Shown: one piece after another, positions 1 to 8,509 of the stretch
Layout of the letters: each line of letters opens with the position of its first letter
How positions within the stretch are numbered: the stretch's first letter is position 1
Assembly: GCA_013152325.1 (NCBI GenBank)
Contig: JAADGN010000039.1
Span: 1-40,750 of the forward strand
Length of the DNA: 40,750 nt
Direction: 5' to 3'
DNA from: Chloroflexota bacterium
GTDB taxonomy: Bacteria > Chloroflexota > Anaerolineae > Anaerolineales > Villigracilaceae
Program-made: the position numbers and the translations under genes
Notes under the pieces: model-generated
The model's database searches: none
Seen by the model: the letters and a program-made list of their open reading frames with translations, nothing else
What the model was told of the DNA's origin: nothing

Positions 1-128
1 ATGCTCAACATGCGGATGGACAGTGAGACGTACGGCGTATCGCCGTCCGTGGCGCGCAGGTAGCGTTTGGAACCCAATTTGTCCAGTTCCATTCCGGCCG
101 GGTCCCAGAAAATAGCGACGTCAGACAT
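1..128 (-). CDS. Possible SNase-like (thermonuclease-fold) protein, N-terminal fragment
   Basis: The first 42 codons of a leftward gene run off the left edge of the window. The start is the ATG at 126-128, chosen because a GGGAG-type ribosome binding site lies just upstream and a good promoter lies beyond it at 179-207. The fragment contains DGDT followed by a hydrophobic stretch and the residues IRMLS. Staphylococcal-nuclease-fold proteins typically carry DGDT-x-x-V-x-(I/V)-R-(L/M)-x-x-I-D-T-P-E near the N terminus, so this resembles the start of that fold. There is no obvious signal peptide, since residues 1-20 are mixed polar. The catalytic Arg/Glu region lies outside the window, so the assignment rests on one short motif only. 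Confidence 0.4.
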   Translation of the reverse strand, partial: MSDVAIFWDPAGMELDKLGSKRYLRATDGDTPYVSLSIRMLS

Positions 129-178
129 TATCAACTCCCTTCTCTAAGTCGTGAAGCTGGTACACAAGTGACAATTAC

Positions 179-207
179 AGTATAGGGGAGAAGGTGAGGG
201 AATACAA
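179..207 (-). promoter_or_regulatory. Sigma70-type promoter for the leftward gene at 1-128
   Basis: Read on the minus strand, TTGTAT (202-207) is followed after exactly 17 bases by TATACT (179-184). The distance from the -10 box to the ATG at 128 leaves an untranslated leader of roughly 45 bases that includes the GGGAG ribosome binding site. Confidence 0.6.
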
Positions 208-292
208 GTTTTGATAGTCCTGCACCGGCCGCCTCGTTTTCTCCCCGGGATGTGCACGTTGATCGGACTGTGGCCTTATCCCGGCCTGGTAT

Positions 293-321
293 TTGACGAT
301 TTGCCTGCCCGAAAGTACAAT
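293..321 (+). promoter_or_regulatory. Sigma70-type promoter for ttuB-ttuA
   Basis: TTGACG (293-298), a 17-base spacer and TACAAT (316-321) form a near-consensus promoter. Transcription would begin near 328, about 30 bases before the GTG start of ttuB. This makes upstream in-frame starts of that reading frame, such as 293, untenable because they lie inside the promoter. Confidence 0.7.
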
Positions 322-358
322 GTCGTCCCTGGCACCCCCAGCATGGATAGGAGTTTTT

Positions 359-553
359 GTGAGCGTTAAACTGATTTTGCGCGATAAAGAGTATGAAGTT
401 AAAGCCGGCATGACTTTGCTCTCGGCGTTGAAGAAAACTGGCATTGTGCCCGAATCTGTGATAGCCACACGCGATGGCGAACTGATCACTGAAGACGAAA
501 TCCTGCAGGATGGTCAGGTCGTCAAATTAATTGCCGTCATTTCGGGCGGCTGA
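359..553 (+). CDS. ttuB: Ubiquitin-like sulfur carrier protein (TtuB / ThiS-MoaD fold)
   Basis: A 64-residue beta-grasp protein that ends in the Gly-Gly tail needed for C-terminal thiocarboxylate formation. Members of this family (ThiS, MoaD, TtuB) are adenylated and thiolated at that glycine and donate sulfur to a partner enzyme. The GTG at 359 is preferred: an AGGAG at 349-353 lies five bases upstream, and earlier starts fall within the promoter. The next gene, 57 bases downstream on the same strand, is a TtuA-type tRNA thiolase, so TtuB (2-thiolation of ribothymidine 54 in tRNA) is a better guess than ThiS or MoaD; no thiamine or molybdopterin gene is nearby. Family assignment is strong, and the partner assignment is inferred from context. 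Confidence 0.8.
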   Translation: MSVKLILRDKEYEVKAGMTLLSALKKTGIVPESVIATRDGELITEDEILQDGQVVKLIAVISGG

Positions 554-610
554 TGTCATTGCCCCGGGCCATGCCCTCGCAAAGATGTGTGCTTTTGAAT
601 AGAGATCAAA

Positions 611-1534
611 ATGAAATGTCGTAAATGCGGCGGGAAAGCTGCTTTCAATATGCGCCAGCACAAACTGGCTTTGTGCAAGGAACATTACCTGGAGTGGATT
701 CCGGCCCAGACGGAACGCTTCATCGAGAAATATCGCATGTTCACGCACGACGAGAAGATACTGGTGGCGGTCTCCGGCGGCAAGGATTCGCTCTCGTTGT
801 GGGACATTCTCTGGAAACTGGGCTATCACGCCGATGGCCTGTACCTCGCTTTGGGCATTGACGAGGGCATCGGCTATTCGGACGAATCCCGTCGTCTGTG
901 CGAGGAATTTGCCAGCAAGCGCGGCCTGACGCTGCACGTGGTGGATGTCTTGGGAGATTACGGTCACACCATTCCGGATTTGGCGCGCTCCACACATCGC
1001 GGCAAAGACAAGCCTTGTTCGGTTTGTGGATTGGTCAAACGGCACGAGATGAACCGCATCGCGCGCGACTTTGGGTACGACGTGCTGGCGACTGGACACA
1101 ACCTGGACGACGAAGCCGCCGTCCTGTTTGGGAACACGCTCCGCTGGGATGGCGAATACCTGCTTCGGCAGGGACCGGTTCTCCCCGCCGCCCCCGGTCT
1201 GGCGCGCAAAGCCAAGCCGCTCTGCCGCTTTTGCGAGCGCGAAATGGCCGCCTACGCGCTGTTGAGCGGTATCGAATATATCTACGACGAATGTCCCTTC
1301 GCTGTGGGTTCCACGTCGATTTATTACAAGGAGTTGCTCAACGACCTCGAGCACGAACGTCCCGGCGCGAAATTGTCTTTTTACCTCTCGTTTCTGGAAG
1401 CCAAGAAGAAGGGCCTGTTTGCCGAACAGCGCGAAGAGACCACGGCTGGATTGAACGTCTGTCAGCAGTGCGGTCAACCGACCTCTGCCCTGGACTTGTG
1501 CTCGTTTTGCAGGATGATGGGCGTAGGCGTCTAA
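611..1534 (+). CDS. ttuA: tRNA 2-thiolation enzyme, TtuA/TtcA family PP-loop ATPase
   Basis: A 307-residue adenine-nucleotide alpha-hydrolase. An N-terminal zinc finger (C3, C6, C22, H25) precedes the PP-loop SGGKDS at residues 55-60. The pattern C136-x2-C139 plus C228 matches the three cysteines that hold the catalytic [4Fe-4S] cluster in characterised TtuA. A GHNLDDEA motif sits near residues 162-169, and a C-terminal zinc finger has paired CxxC motifs. TtuA transfers sulfur from the TtuB thiocarboxylate to U54/T54 of tRNA, a modification that stabilises tRNA at high temperature in Thermus. The adjacent ttuB supports this role over TtcA (C32 thiolation). It is likely co-transcribed with ttuB and ends in the hairpin at 1541-1577. 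Confidence 0.85.
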   Translation: MKCRKCGGKAAFNMRQHKLALCKEHYLEWIPAQTERFIEKYRMFTHDEKILVAVSGGKDSLSLWDILWKLGYHADGLYLALGIDEGIGYSDESRRLCEEFASKRGLTLHVVDVLGDYGHTIPDLARSTHRGKDKPCSVCGLVKRHEMNRIARDFGYDVLATGHNLDDEAAVLFGNTLRWDGEYLLRQGPVLPAAPGLARKAKPLCRFCEREMAAYALLSGIEYIYDECPFAVGSTSIYYKELLNDLEHERPGAKLSFYLSFLEAKKKGLFAEQREETTAGLNVCQQCGQPTSALDLCSFCRMMGVGV

Positions 1535-1540
1535 TCTAAA

Positions 1541-1577
1541 AGAGACCTCCGAGGTTTTAAAAACCTCGGAGGTCTCT
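1541..1577. terminator. Bidirectional terminator hairpin between ttuA and glnA
   Basis: An 18-base perfect inverted repeat (1541-1558 with 1560-1577) built around GACCTCCGAGG, with T- and A-rich inner arms. It lies between the convergent genes ttuA and glnA, so it can terminate both. The same GACCTCCGAG core recurs at 8186-8282, so this terminator belongs to a dispersed repeat family. Confidence 0.8.
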
Positions 1578-1583
1578 TCGTTC

Positions 1584-2921
1584 TTACGCCGTTTCCAAAT
1601 AGCGCTCGACCTCCCAGTCAGAAACCTTCATCCGGTAGTCTTCCATCTCGGCCCATTTTGCGCGTGCGAAAGATTCATACGTTGCTGCGCCCAGCGCATT
1701 CTTGATGACCTCGTCGTTTTCCAATTCGCGCATCGCTTCGGCGAGAGAGCCGGGCAGGGCCTTGATGCCCATCTCGTCGCGTTCTTCAGGGGTCAGGTGA
1801 TAGATGTTGATGTTGTTCAGACCCTCGGGAGCAGCCAGCTCATTGTCGATCCCGTCCAGCGCGGCGCCGAGCATCGCAGTGAAAGCCAGATACGGATTCG
1901 AGGAGGGATCGGGGAAGCGCAGCTCCGCGCGGACGGCCTTGTCTTGTCCTTCGTTGTGGCGCGGGATGCGGATCAGCGCGGAGCGGTTGGTTTGCGCCCA
2001 GCCGATGTATACGGGCGCTTCGTAGCCGGGAACCAGCCGCTTGTACGAATTGATCGTCGGCGCGACCACAGCCGCCAGCGCGCGGGCATGCTTCAACTGC
2101 CCGGCGATGAAACTGTAGGCCAATTTCGAGAGTTTGAATTCATCGCTGTCGTCGAAGAACAGGTTCTCGCCGTCCTTGTCGAAGAGCGACTGATGGCAGT
2201 GCATCCCGGAGCCGTTCACGCCGTAGATCGGCTTCGGCATGAAGGACGCCACTAAACCGCGCTGGGCCGCAATGGCTTTGACGGTGTATTTCAGCGTCAG
2301 CACATTGTCGGCGGCATGCAGCGCGTCGGCGTAGCGGAAGTCGATCTCGTGCTGTCCCAAAGCTACTTCGTGGTGACCTACCTCCACGTCCAGGCCCATG
2401 ATGTCGAGGGCTTCCATCAACTCGGTGCGCACGCGTACCGCATCGTCGTTGGCGGAGAAGTCGAAATAACCGCCCACGTCATGCGGCAGGGGGTGGACTC
2501 CAGCGCCGTTGGCGCGTTTGAAGAGGAAGAACTCAGGTTCGGGGCCGATGTTCAGCTTCCAGCCGCGCTCAGCGATCTTTGCCAGCATCCGCTTCAACGT
2601 CCCGCGCGGGTCGCCCTCGAAGGGCGCTCCGTCTGGCGTATGAATGTCGCAGAAAACGCGCGCACGCCGGCGTTCCTCGGGCGACCAGGGCAAAAGCGCA
2701 TAAGTTGCCGGGTCGATCACCAGGTGCATGTCGCTTTCCTGAATGCGTGCAAACCCTTCCACCGACGAGCCGTCAAACCAGACGCCGTCTTCGAGCGCGT
2801 CGGGCAGGTTGCGCACGGGCATGTCGACCGATTTGACCGCGCCGGTCACATCGGTGAACTGCAGCGAAACAAATTTGACATTGTCTTCCTTGATGCGGTT
2901 GAGTAGTTCTTTTTGATCCAT
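1584..2921 (-). CDS. glnA: Glutamine synthetase type I (GSI-alpha)
   Basis: A 445-residue GlnA that condenses glutamate and ammonia using ATP. Recognisable motifs are DGSSVEGF near residue 50, the metal and glutamate site PEPEFFLF, NGSGMHCHQS, the latch region KRLVPGYEAPVY, and the ATP-site RSALIRIPRHN. The length and the absence of the tyrosine adenylylation loop typical of GSI-beta fit the alpha subtype. The arginine in FARIQESDM (about R59) corresponds to the B. subtilis residue needed for glutamine feedback inhibition. The ATG at 2919-2921 has an AGAAGGAG ribosome binding site. No convincing promoter was seen directly upstream; the upstream region contains RNA structures and an intrinsic terminator at 3072-3106, which leaves room for attenuation or a separate small RNA. 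Confidence 0.97.
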   Translation of the reverse strand: MDQKELLNRIKEDNVKFVSLQFTDVTGAVKSVDMPVRNLPDALEDGVWFDGSSVEGFARIQESDMHLVIDPATYALLPWSPEERRRARVFCDIHTPDGAPFEGDPRGTLKRMLAKIAERGWKLNIGPEPEFFLFKRANGAGVHPLPHDVGGYFDFSANDDAVRVRTELMEALDIMGLDVEVGHHEVALGQHEIDFRYADALHAADNVLTLKYTVKAIAAQRGLVASFMPKPIYGVNGSGMHCHQSLFDKDGENLFFDDSDEFKLSKLAYSFIAGQLKHARALAAVVAPTINSYKRLVPGYEAPVYIGWAQTNRSALIRIPRHNEGQDKAVRAELRFPDPSSNPYLAFTAMLGAALDGIDNELAAPEGLNNINIYHLTPEERDEMGIKALPGSLAEAMRELENDEVIKNALGAATYESFARAKWAEMEDYRMKVSDWEVERYLETA

Positions 2922-3071
2922 TTTTCTCTCCTTCTAACTAAGTTGGTTGGATAGGATGACTTTCCAGCCTGCGCGAATTGGTTGGCGCGCAGATGATGGA
3001 CAAATATGAGCGACCTCGACAGTCTCCGTTTTGCGCGTGGACCTGGGTTTGCCCGTACCCGACAAGGCGCT

Positions 3072-3106
3072 AAAACAAAAAAGGTATGCCTGTGCAGGCA
3101 TACCTT
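3072..3106 (-). terminator. Intrinsic terminator upstream of glnA
   Basis: A perfect 12-base stem (3081-3092 with 3095-3106) with a two-base loop. On the minus strand it is followed by TTTTTTGTTTT, the layout of a rho-independent terminator. It lies about 150 bases before the glnA start in the same orientation. Confidence 0.8.
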
Positions 3107-3135
3107 AATAGACGGAGTCCGTTTAAATAAAGCAG

Positions 3136-3240
3136 CCCTTCCAGAAAAATACAAACAGGTGCAGTTATCCTGTATCACTGTATCGTCCTTGTGGCGCACG
3201 TTGCCGTCCGCTTTTCAGACCATACTTTCTTTTGGAAGGG
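3136..3240 (-). other. Candidate structured RNA element upstream of glnA
   Basis: On the minus strand CCCTTCCA (3240-3233) pairs perfectly with TGGAAGGG (3143-3136) and encloses about 90 bases. Inside are nested helices: ATAC/GTAT (3149-3152 with 3180-3183) and ACAGG/CCTGT (3155-3159 with 3169-3173). It starts directly after the terminator at 3241-3266 and is followed about 30 bases later by the terminator at 3072-3106, in the same orientation as glnA. I do not recognise a known riboswitch core. It could be a leader element, a small RNA or chance pairing. Confidence 0.4.
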
Positions 3241-3266
3241 GAAAAAGGAGCCTGTGATCGGGCTCC
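3241..3266 (-). terminator. Intrinsic terminator downstream of the 6S-like RNA region
   Basis: GGAGCC (3266-3261 on the minus strand) pairs with GGCTCC (3252-3247) across an eight-base loop and is followed by TTTTT at 3246-3242. It would end transcripts that start at the 6S-like promoter at 3603-3613 or that read through from asnS. Confidence 0.7.
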
Positions 3267-3295
3267 AGAGGCATCCGCTGATCTATCCGATTTTC

Positions 3296-3386
3296 AGCCC
3301 TCACTTGTGAGGGCTTTAGCGCGTCCCTCGCGGGACGGAACCTCCACCTCGTAACCCTGCCTGGTTGAGCAGGGCTCAGTCGCTAA
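3296..3386 (-). other. Candidate multi-branched structured RNA of unknown family
   Basis: Four helices fit together. TTAGCG/CGCTAA (3316-3321 with 3381-3386) closes a junction that holds CCCTGC/GCAGGG (3355-3360 with 3369-3374) and CGTCCC/GGGACG (3322-3327 with 3332-3337). A separate nine-base-pair hairpin lies at 3296-3304 with 3307-3315. The element sits between the 6S-like RNA and the terminator at 3241-3266, so it is probably transcribed leftward, either as a tail of the same primary transcript or on its own. No known family was recognised. Confidence 0.45.
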
Positions 3387-3424
3387 TTCTCCATTATTCA
3401 GTTGTTAAGGATACCCTGTAACAG

Positions 3425-3598
3425 GTAACCCCGCTTATGCCGTGTGCTGCTAAGTTTTGAACCTGCTTATGGCAGGTGGGTCCCGACGCAGAAATTTCGC
3501 CTTGGCTCAGGCCTATCGCGTAGCTTCTGTCAAAGAAGGACCCCTTTAGTACGTGTTGGTACAAAACGTTGGTGCGGCATCACGCGCACAGCAGGGTC
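3425..3598 (-). ncRNA. ssrS: Probable 6S RNA (RNA polymerase regulator)
   Basis: About 174 bases, the usual 6S size. The ends pair: ACCCTGC (3597-3591) with GCGGGGT (3434-3428), then ATGCCG with CGGCAT further in. The 3' side of the presumed central bubble carries a small hairpin, CCTGC-CATAA-GCAGG followed by TTCAAAAC, in the position where E. coli 6S has its bubble hairpin followed by the 3' strand with CGGCAT. GGGTCC and GGACCC form an apical-stem base. An extended -10 promoter (TGGTATAAAAT) ends about five bases before the proposed start. 6S RNA mimics an open promoter and binds the housekeeping holoenzyme. The identification rests on structure and a few short matches recalled from memory. 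Exact ends are uncertain by several bases. Confidence 0.6.
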
Positions 3599-3602
3599 AG
3601 AG

Positions 3603-3613
3603 ATTTTATACCA
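3603..3613 (-). promoter_or_regulatory. Extended -10 promoter of the 6S-like RNA
   Basis: The minus strand reads TGGTATAAAAT, an extended -10 element. The -35 region is not recognisable, which is common for extended -10 promoters. The predicted start falls at about 3596-3598, at the base of the closing stem of the RNA. Confidence 0.55.
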
Positions 3614-3661
3614 TAAACTTTGGGGGCTGGCTAGGGAAATATTAAAGTGCAGGGGCAAATG

Positions 3662-3702
3662 CCCCAAGTGACTGACGCCTCACGGGCGTCGGTCACTTGG
3701 GG
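3662..3702. terminator. Large hairpin directly after asnS
   Basis: An outer 11-base-pair perfect stem (3662-3672 with 3692-3702), one G-T pair, then an inner GACGCC/GGCGTC stem (3674-3679 with 3685-3690) and a five-base loop. It begins five bases after the asnS stop codon. It lacks a T-run on the minus strand, so it may act as an mRNA 3'-end stabiliser or a non-canonical terminator. Confidence 0.6.
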
Positions 3703-3707
3703 GAACG

Positions 3708-5048
<1,341 letters not shown>

Positions 5049-5069
5049 GATCTCTCCTCTTGCACGCTT

Positions 5070-5102
5070 ACCCCTGCCCACGGGGAGGGGTTGGGTGAGG
5101 GA
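5070..5102. repeat. Dispersed GGGGAGGGG-type palindromic repeat
   Basis: CCCCTGCCCACGGGG followed by AGGGGTTGGGTGAGGG occupies most of the aspS-asnS gap. A similar CCCTCTCCC..GGGGGGAGGGGG module is found inside the coding region of the helicase-like gene near 30948-30979. Confidence 0.5.
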
Positions 5103-5104
5103 AT

Positions 5105-6868
5105 TTACAAATCCAATTTAATGTGCAACTCTTTCAACTGTTTCGGTTCTGCGGGGGAGGGCGCGTCGGCCATCACGTCGCGGGCCTGTTGGTTTTTCGG
5201 GAAGGCGATCACCTCGCGGATATTCGGCGCGTTGGCGAGGAGCATGACCAGTCGATCGATGCCGACGGCGATGCCGCCGTGGGGCGGCGCGCCATATTCG
5301 AAGGCCTCCAGCATGTGACCGAAGCGTTCCTGCGCCACATCGTGGTCGAGACCGATCAGCGCGAAGACTTTTTCCTGCAGGTCGCGCTGATGGATGCGGA
5401 TCGAGCCGCCGCCGACCTCGTAATTGTTCATCACCAGGTCGTATTGCTGGCCGCGCGCTTTGCCGGGATCGCTGTCGAGCAGGGGGATGTCTTCCGGCAT
5501 GGGCGAGGTGAACAGGTGATGGCTGGGGTCCCAGCGTTGCTCGTCCTCGTTCCACATCACGAAGGGGAAGTCGATCACCCAGCAGAAGGCGAGCACGTTT
5601 GGGTCGCGCAGGCCGAGGACGTCGCCCAGGTGGACGCGCAAACGTCCCAGTGTTTCGAAGACGACTGCGGGCTGGTCGGCGACGAAGAGCAGCAAGTCGC
5701 CGGGCTCCGCGCCCATGCGCTCGATGATGGCCTGGACACGTTCTTCCGGCAGGAATTTGGCAAAGGACGAGCGCATCCCGCCCTCGCTGGGCAGCGCGAT
5801 GTAGGCCAGTCCCTTTGCGCCGTGTTCCTGGACGAAGGCGGTCAGGGCTTCGATTTGTTTGCGGGTGTAATCGCCCAGCCCTTTGGCATTGATGCCGCGC
5901 ACGTCTCCGCCCGCGGCGATTGTCCCTTCGAAGACTTTGAAGCCGCTGCCCTCGGCCAGGTCGCTGATATTTTGGAGTTCCAGCCCAAAGCGGATGTCGG
6001 GATTGTCTTTGCCGAAACGCTCCAGCGCCTCCTGGTAGGTGAGACGCGGCCAGGGACTGGCGAACAGTTTCTTTTCCGGGACGACCTCGGCGACCAGTTT
6101 GGTGAACATATCCTCGGCCAGCGCCATCACGTCGTCGCGCTCGACAAAGGACATTTCCAGGTCGAGCTGGGTGAACTCCGGTTGGCGGTCGCCGCGCTGA
6201 TCCTCGTCACGGAAGCAGCGTGCGATCTGGAAATAGCGTTCCGTGCCTGCCACCATCAGCAATTGCTTGAGCTGCTGCGGAGACTGGGGCAGCGCGTAGA
6301 ATTGGCCGGGATGCACGCGCGAGGGCACGAGGTAGTCGCGTGCGCCTTCGGGCGTGGTCTTGAACAGGATGGGGGTTTCGATTTCCAGGAAGCTGTGCTC
6401 GTCCAGATAATCGCGGATGGATTTGGTCGTACGGTGACGCAATGTCAGGTTGCGGCGCATGCGCTCGCGGCGCAGGTCGAGGTAGCGGTACTTGAGCCGC
6501 AGATGCTCGTCTTCGCCTTCTTCCTTGTTGACCAGAATTGGCAGCGCCTTGGACGGGTTCAGCACGCTGACGCTCGTTGCTGCGACCTCGATCTCGCCGG
6601 TGGCGAGGTTGGGATTGACCGCTCCTTCGATGCGCGGCTGCACCACGCCGGTAATTTGCAGGACCCACTCGGAGCGGGCTTCTTTCAGCGGGAGCAGCGC
6701 GTCGGACTCATCCGGATTGCCGACCACCTGGACGACGCCGAAGCGGTCGCGCAGATCGATGAAGGTCACGCCGCCGTGGTCGCGGAAATGGTGCACCCAA
6801 CCGGCCAATGTGACCGTCTGCCCGACGTGGGCGGAGCGCAGTTCTCCGCAAGTATGGGTTTTGTACAT
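5105..6868 (-). CDS. aspS: Aspartyl-tRNA synthetase, bacterial type
   Basis: A 587-residue enzyme, the normal length for bacterial AspRS with the GAD insertion domain. It has an N-terminal OB-fold ([23 protein letters not shown]), class II motif 2 with [18 protein letters not shown], and motif 3 [23 protein letters not shown]. It charges tRNA-Asp with aspartate. The ATG at 6866-6868 is preceded by TCGGAGG at good spacing. Because asnS is next door, the enzyme is more likely to be discriminating (Asp only), but no residue inspected here proves that. A long leader with a perfect TATAAT at 7135-7140 precedes the gene. Confidence 0.97.
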   Translation of the reverse strand: MYKTHTCGELRSAHVGQTVTLAGWVHHFRDHGGVTFIDLRDRFGVVQVVGNPDESDALLPLKEARSEWVLQITGVVQPRIEGAVNPNLATGEIEVAATSVSVLNPSKALPILVNKEEGEDEHLRLKYRYLDLRRERMRRNLTLRHRTTKSIRDYLDEHSFLEIETPILFKTTPEGARDYLVPSRVHPGQFYALPQSPQQLKQLLMVAGTERYFQIARCFRDEDQRGDRQPEFTQLDLEMSFVERDDVMALAEDMFTKLVAEVVPEKKLFASPWPRLTYQEALERFGKDNPDIRFGLELQNISDLAEGSGFKVFEGTIAAGGDVRGINAKGLGDYTRKQIEALTAFVQEHGAKGLAYIALPSEGGMRSSFAKFLPEERVQAIIERMGAEPGDLLLFVADQPAVVFETLGRLRVHLGDVLGLRDPNVLAFCWVIDFPFVMWNEDEQRWDPSHHLFTSPMPEDIPLLDSDPGKARGQQYDLVMNNYEVGGGSIRIHQRDLQEKVFALIGLDHDVAQERFGHMLEAFEYGAPPHGGIAVGIDRLVMLLANAPNIREVIAFPKNQQARDVMADAPSPAEPKQLKELHIKLDL

Positions 6869-7140
6869 GCCGAACCTCCGATTTTTTTATTCGTCACAGA
6901 GACACAAAGCGCGGCGTTTTTCTTCGCGGATACGGGGAAAGTCTTTGTGGCGAGTTGGTATAAACTAAATCGCCCTCCGCTGGATAGGCTTTGGGCGACG
7001 GGGTGTACCGAAAAATGATTTCGTTACGCTGGCAGGCTGCACCAGCCGGCCCGACGCCTGTCGGTCGGCGAATTATCATTATTGTTGGTGCGCAGTCTGA
7101 GTTTGAATATCATCTTTTTCTCCAGCGTGGCCGTATTATA
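6869..7140 (-). promoter_or_regulatory. aspS promoter and about 260-base structured leader
   Basis: TATAAT on the minus strand (7140-7135) would start transcription near 7128; the -35 is poor (TGCCCA at 18 bases). The leader can fold into at least three short stems: CCGAC/GTCGG, GCTGG/CCAGC and TCGCCC/GGGCGA. The stretch about 6895-6950 (ACAAAGCGCGGCG..CTTCGCGG..CTTTGTGG) is a degenerate member of the dispersed 'cgcgaag..cgcaaag' repeat. No T-box signature (GGGTGGTACCGCG-like) was seen. Confidence 0.4.
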
Positions 7141-7180
7141 GCACAGGGATGGGGGATGTGGGCAGGGGGAAAATACGAAC

Positions 7181-8113
7181 TTACTTCACAAATACCTCGC
7201 TGGCCTCATCCAGCGCGGCGATCTGTCCTTCGTTCAGCCGCCAGCCGAGCGCGCCCGCGTTCTGCTGCGCCTGTTTGGCGGTTTTCGCGCCGGGGATGGG
7301 CAGCGTCCCTTTGCAGATGCACCAATTGAGCGCGATCTGGGACGGGGCTTTGCCGCCCAGGTCTTGGCCGATCTCGGTCATCAGTTTGAGCAATGGACCC
7401 ATTTTGGGCAGTACCTTGGCCGCGCGTCGGCTGCGTGCGCCGGGGGGCGGGTTTTCGGAGGTATATTTGCCGGTCAGCAATCCCATCGCCAGCGGGGAGT
7501 AGGCGATCAGCCGCACGCCCAATTCCTGGCAGCGCCCCAGCAGACCGTTCTTCTCTATGCGTCGGTCGAGCAGACTGTATTCCACCTGATTGGACGCCAA
7601 CGGGATGTCGTGCCGCGCCAACGCGGAGTAGGCGCGCAGCATCTGGGTTTGGCTGTAGTTTGAGACGCCGACGGCGCGCGTCAATCCGAGTTTGACCGTT
7701 TCGGCCAGTTCATTCATCCAGGTCTCGACAGGAATGGGCGGGAGAGGAAAATGGATCTGGTAAAGGTCGACCGAGTCCAGCCCCAAACGTTCCAGGCTGC
7801 GGCGCAGCGACCGGAGCAGACTGCTCTTGCGCAGCCGCCAGGGGAAGGGCATGAATTTGGTCGCCACCAGCACGGGCTGCTGGCTGTCTTTGATGAACTC
7901 GCCGAGCAGTTGTTCGGAGCGCCCGTTGCCATAGACCTCGGCGGTGTCCACCAGGCGGATGCCTTCTTCGAGCGAAACGTCGAAGGCGGCGCGGATGTCG
8001 TCGTCGGTATAGCCGCGTCCGTAGTTCCAGATGATGCGGTCGCCCCAGGCCCAGGCGCCGACCCCCATTTCGGTAACGTGCAGGAAGCGGGTTGCTTCGG
8101 GGATGTCGCTCAT
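7181..8113 (-). CDS. Aldo/keto reductase family oxidoreductase
   Basis: A 310-residue AKR-fold protein, probably a cytosolic NADPH-dependent carbonyl reductase of unknown substrate. The catalytic tetrad is visible: Asp and Tyr in RLVDTAEVYGNGRSE, Lys in LVATKFMPF, and His in DLYQIHFPL. The cofactor-binding C-terminal region IPGAKTAKQAQQN is also present. The ATG at 8111-8113 is preferred because AGGAGA lies seven bases upstream; an earlier start 36 bases upstream lacks this. It lies upstream of aspS on the same strand, but aspS has its own promoter, so no functional link is implied. Confidence 0.9.
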   Translation of the reverse strand: MSDIPEATRFLHVTEMGVGAWAWGDRIIWNYGRGYTDDDIRAAFDVSLEEGIRLVDTAEVYGNGRSEQLLGEFIKDSQQPVLVATKFMPFPWRLRKSSLLRSLRRSLERLGLDSVDLYQIHFPLPPIPVETWMNELAETVKLGLTRAVGVSNYSQTQMLRAYSALARHDIPLASNQVEYSLLDRRIEKNGLLGRCQELGVRLIAYSPLAMGLLTGKYTSENPPPGARSRRAAKVLPKMGPLLKLMTEIGQDLGGKAPSQIALNWCICKGTLPIPGAKTAKQAQQNAGALGWRLNEGQIAALDEASEVFVK

Positions 8114-8185
8114 GATCTCTCCTGTGGGTGGGATATGCGATTTTATCATACGAAAACGGCTCGCTTCGCTTTTGCGCTTTTGTTG

Positions 8186-8369
8186 AGACCTCCGAGATTT
8201 TATAGAGTGATGACGAAAAAAAGAATCTTTGCGAGTGTGATACGCTTATTCCTGGACAGATTCTAGAAATCTCGGAGGTCTTGTCCGAAACATGATGCTA
8301 TTCCCAATACTCTTCCAGAGAATTAATGTTTATTCCTGGACAGATTTTGGAAATCCCGGAGGTCTTGCC
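8186..8369. repeat. Repeat cluster with GACCTCCGAG modules (8114-8440 gap)
   Basis: This 327-base gap holds no gene. Two 40-base direct repeats (8246-8285 and 8330-8369) begin TTATTCCTGGACAGATT and end CGGAGGTCTTG, differing at only a few positions. A 15-base inverted partner of the first copy's end lies at 8186-8200 (AGACCTCCGAGATTT with AAATCTCGGAGGTCT at 8267-8281), so the region could fold into a long-looped hairpin. The core is shared with the terminator at 1541-1577. Confidence 0.65.
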
Positions 8370-8383
8370 TGGGATTTAATGGG

Positions 8384-8412
8384 TTTATCTTTTTCCCGAA
8401 AGCGTGTAAAAT
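8384..8412 (+). promoter_or_regulatory. Possible promoter for rnc-smc
   Basis: TTTATC (8384-8389), 17 bases, then TAAAAT (8407-8412). The -10 is good and the -35 weak. It lies about 100 bases before the rnc start. Confidence 0.35.
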
Positions 8413-8509
8413 CAGGCTTACCAAAATCTATTAGGAACTAATGGAACGCCAGCCACTGGACGCCGCTGTTGGGTGGCTGGCGCTCCCTGAGTTCCGGGAG
8501 GTTGTCAAC

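Noticed and set aside
2846-3199. 117-codon frame overlapping the glnA start
   Set aside because: It runs through the terminator at 3072-3106 and out of frame into glnA; no ribosome binding site and no recognisable domain.
3111-3240. Known glutamine riboswitch upstream of glnA
   Set aside because: The remembered core sequences of the glnA and downstream-peptide motifs were not found; only the position is suggestive.
3341-3350. GAGGTGGAGG on the minus strand, similar to the start of a SAM-I riboswitch
   Set aside because: The rest of the SAM-I core, in particular an AAACC..GGCAACC-like segment, is absent and the surrounding helices differ.
3240-3610. tmRNA or RNase P RNA in the asnS-glnA gap
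   Set aside because: None of the conserved tmRNA ends (tRNA-like CCA half) or RNase P core sequences (GAGGAAAGTCC-like) is present.
5123-7018. 631-codon open frame opposite aspS
   Set aside because: It is the complement of a well-conserved synthetase gene in high-GC DNA; the translation shows no recognisable domain and no ribosome binding site.
6869-7134. T-box leader for aspS
   Set aside because: No specifier-loop or GGGTGGTACC-like antiterminator bulge could be found.
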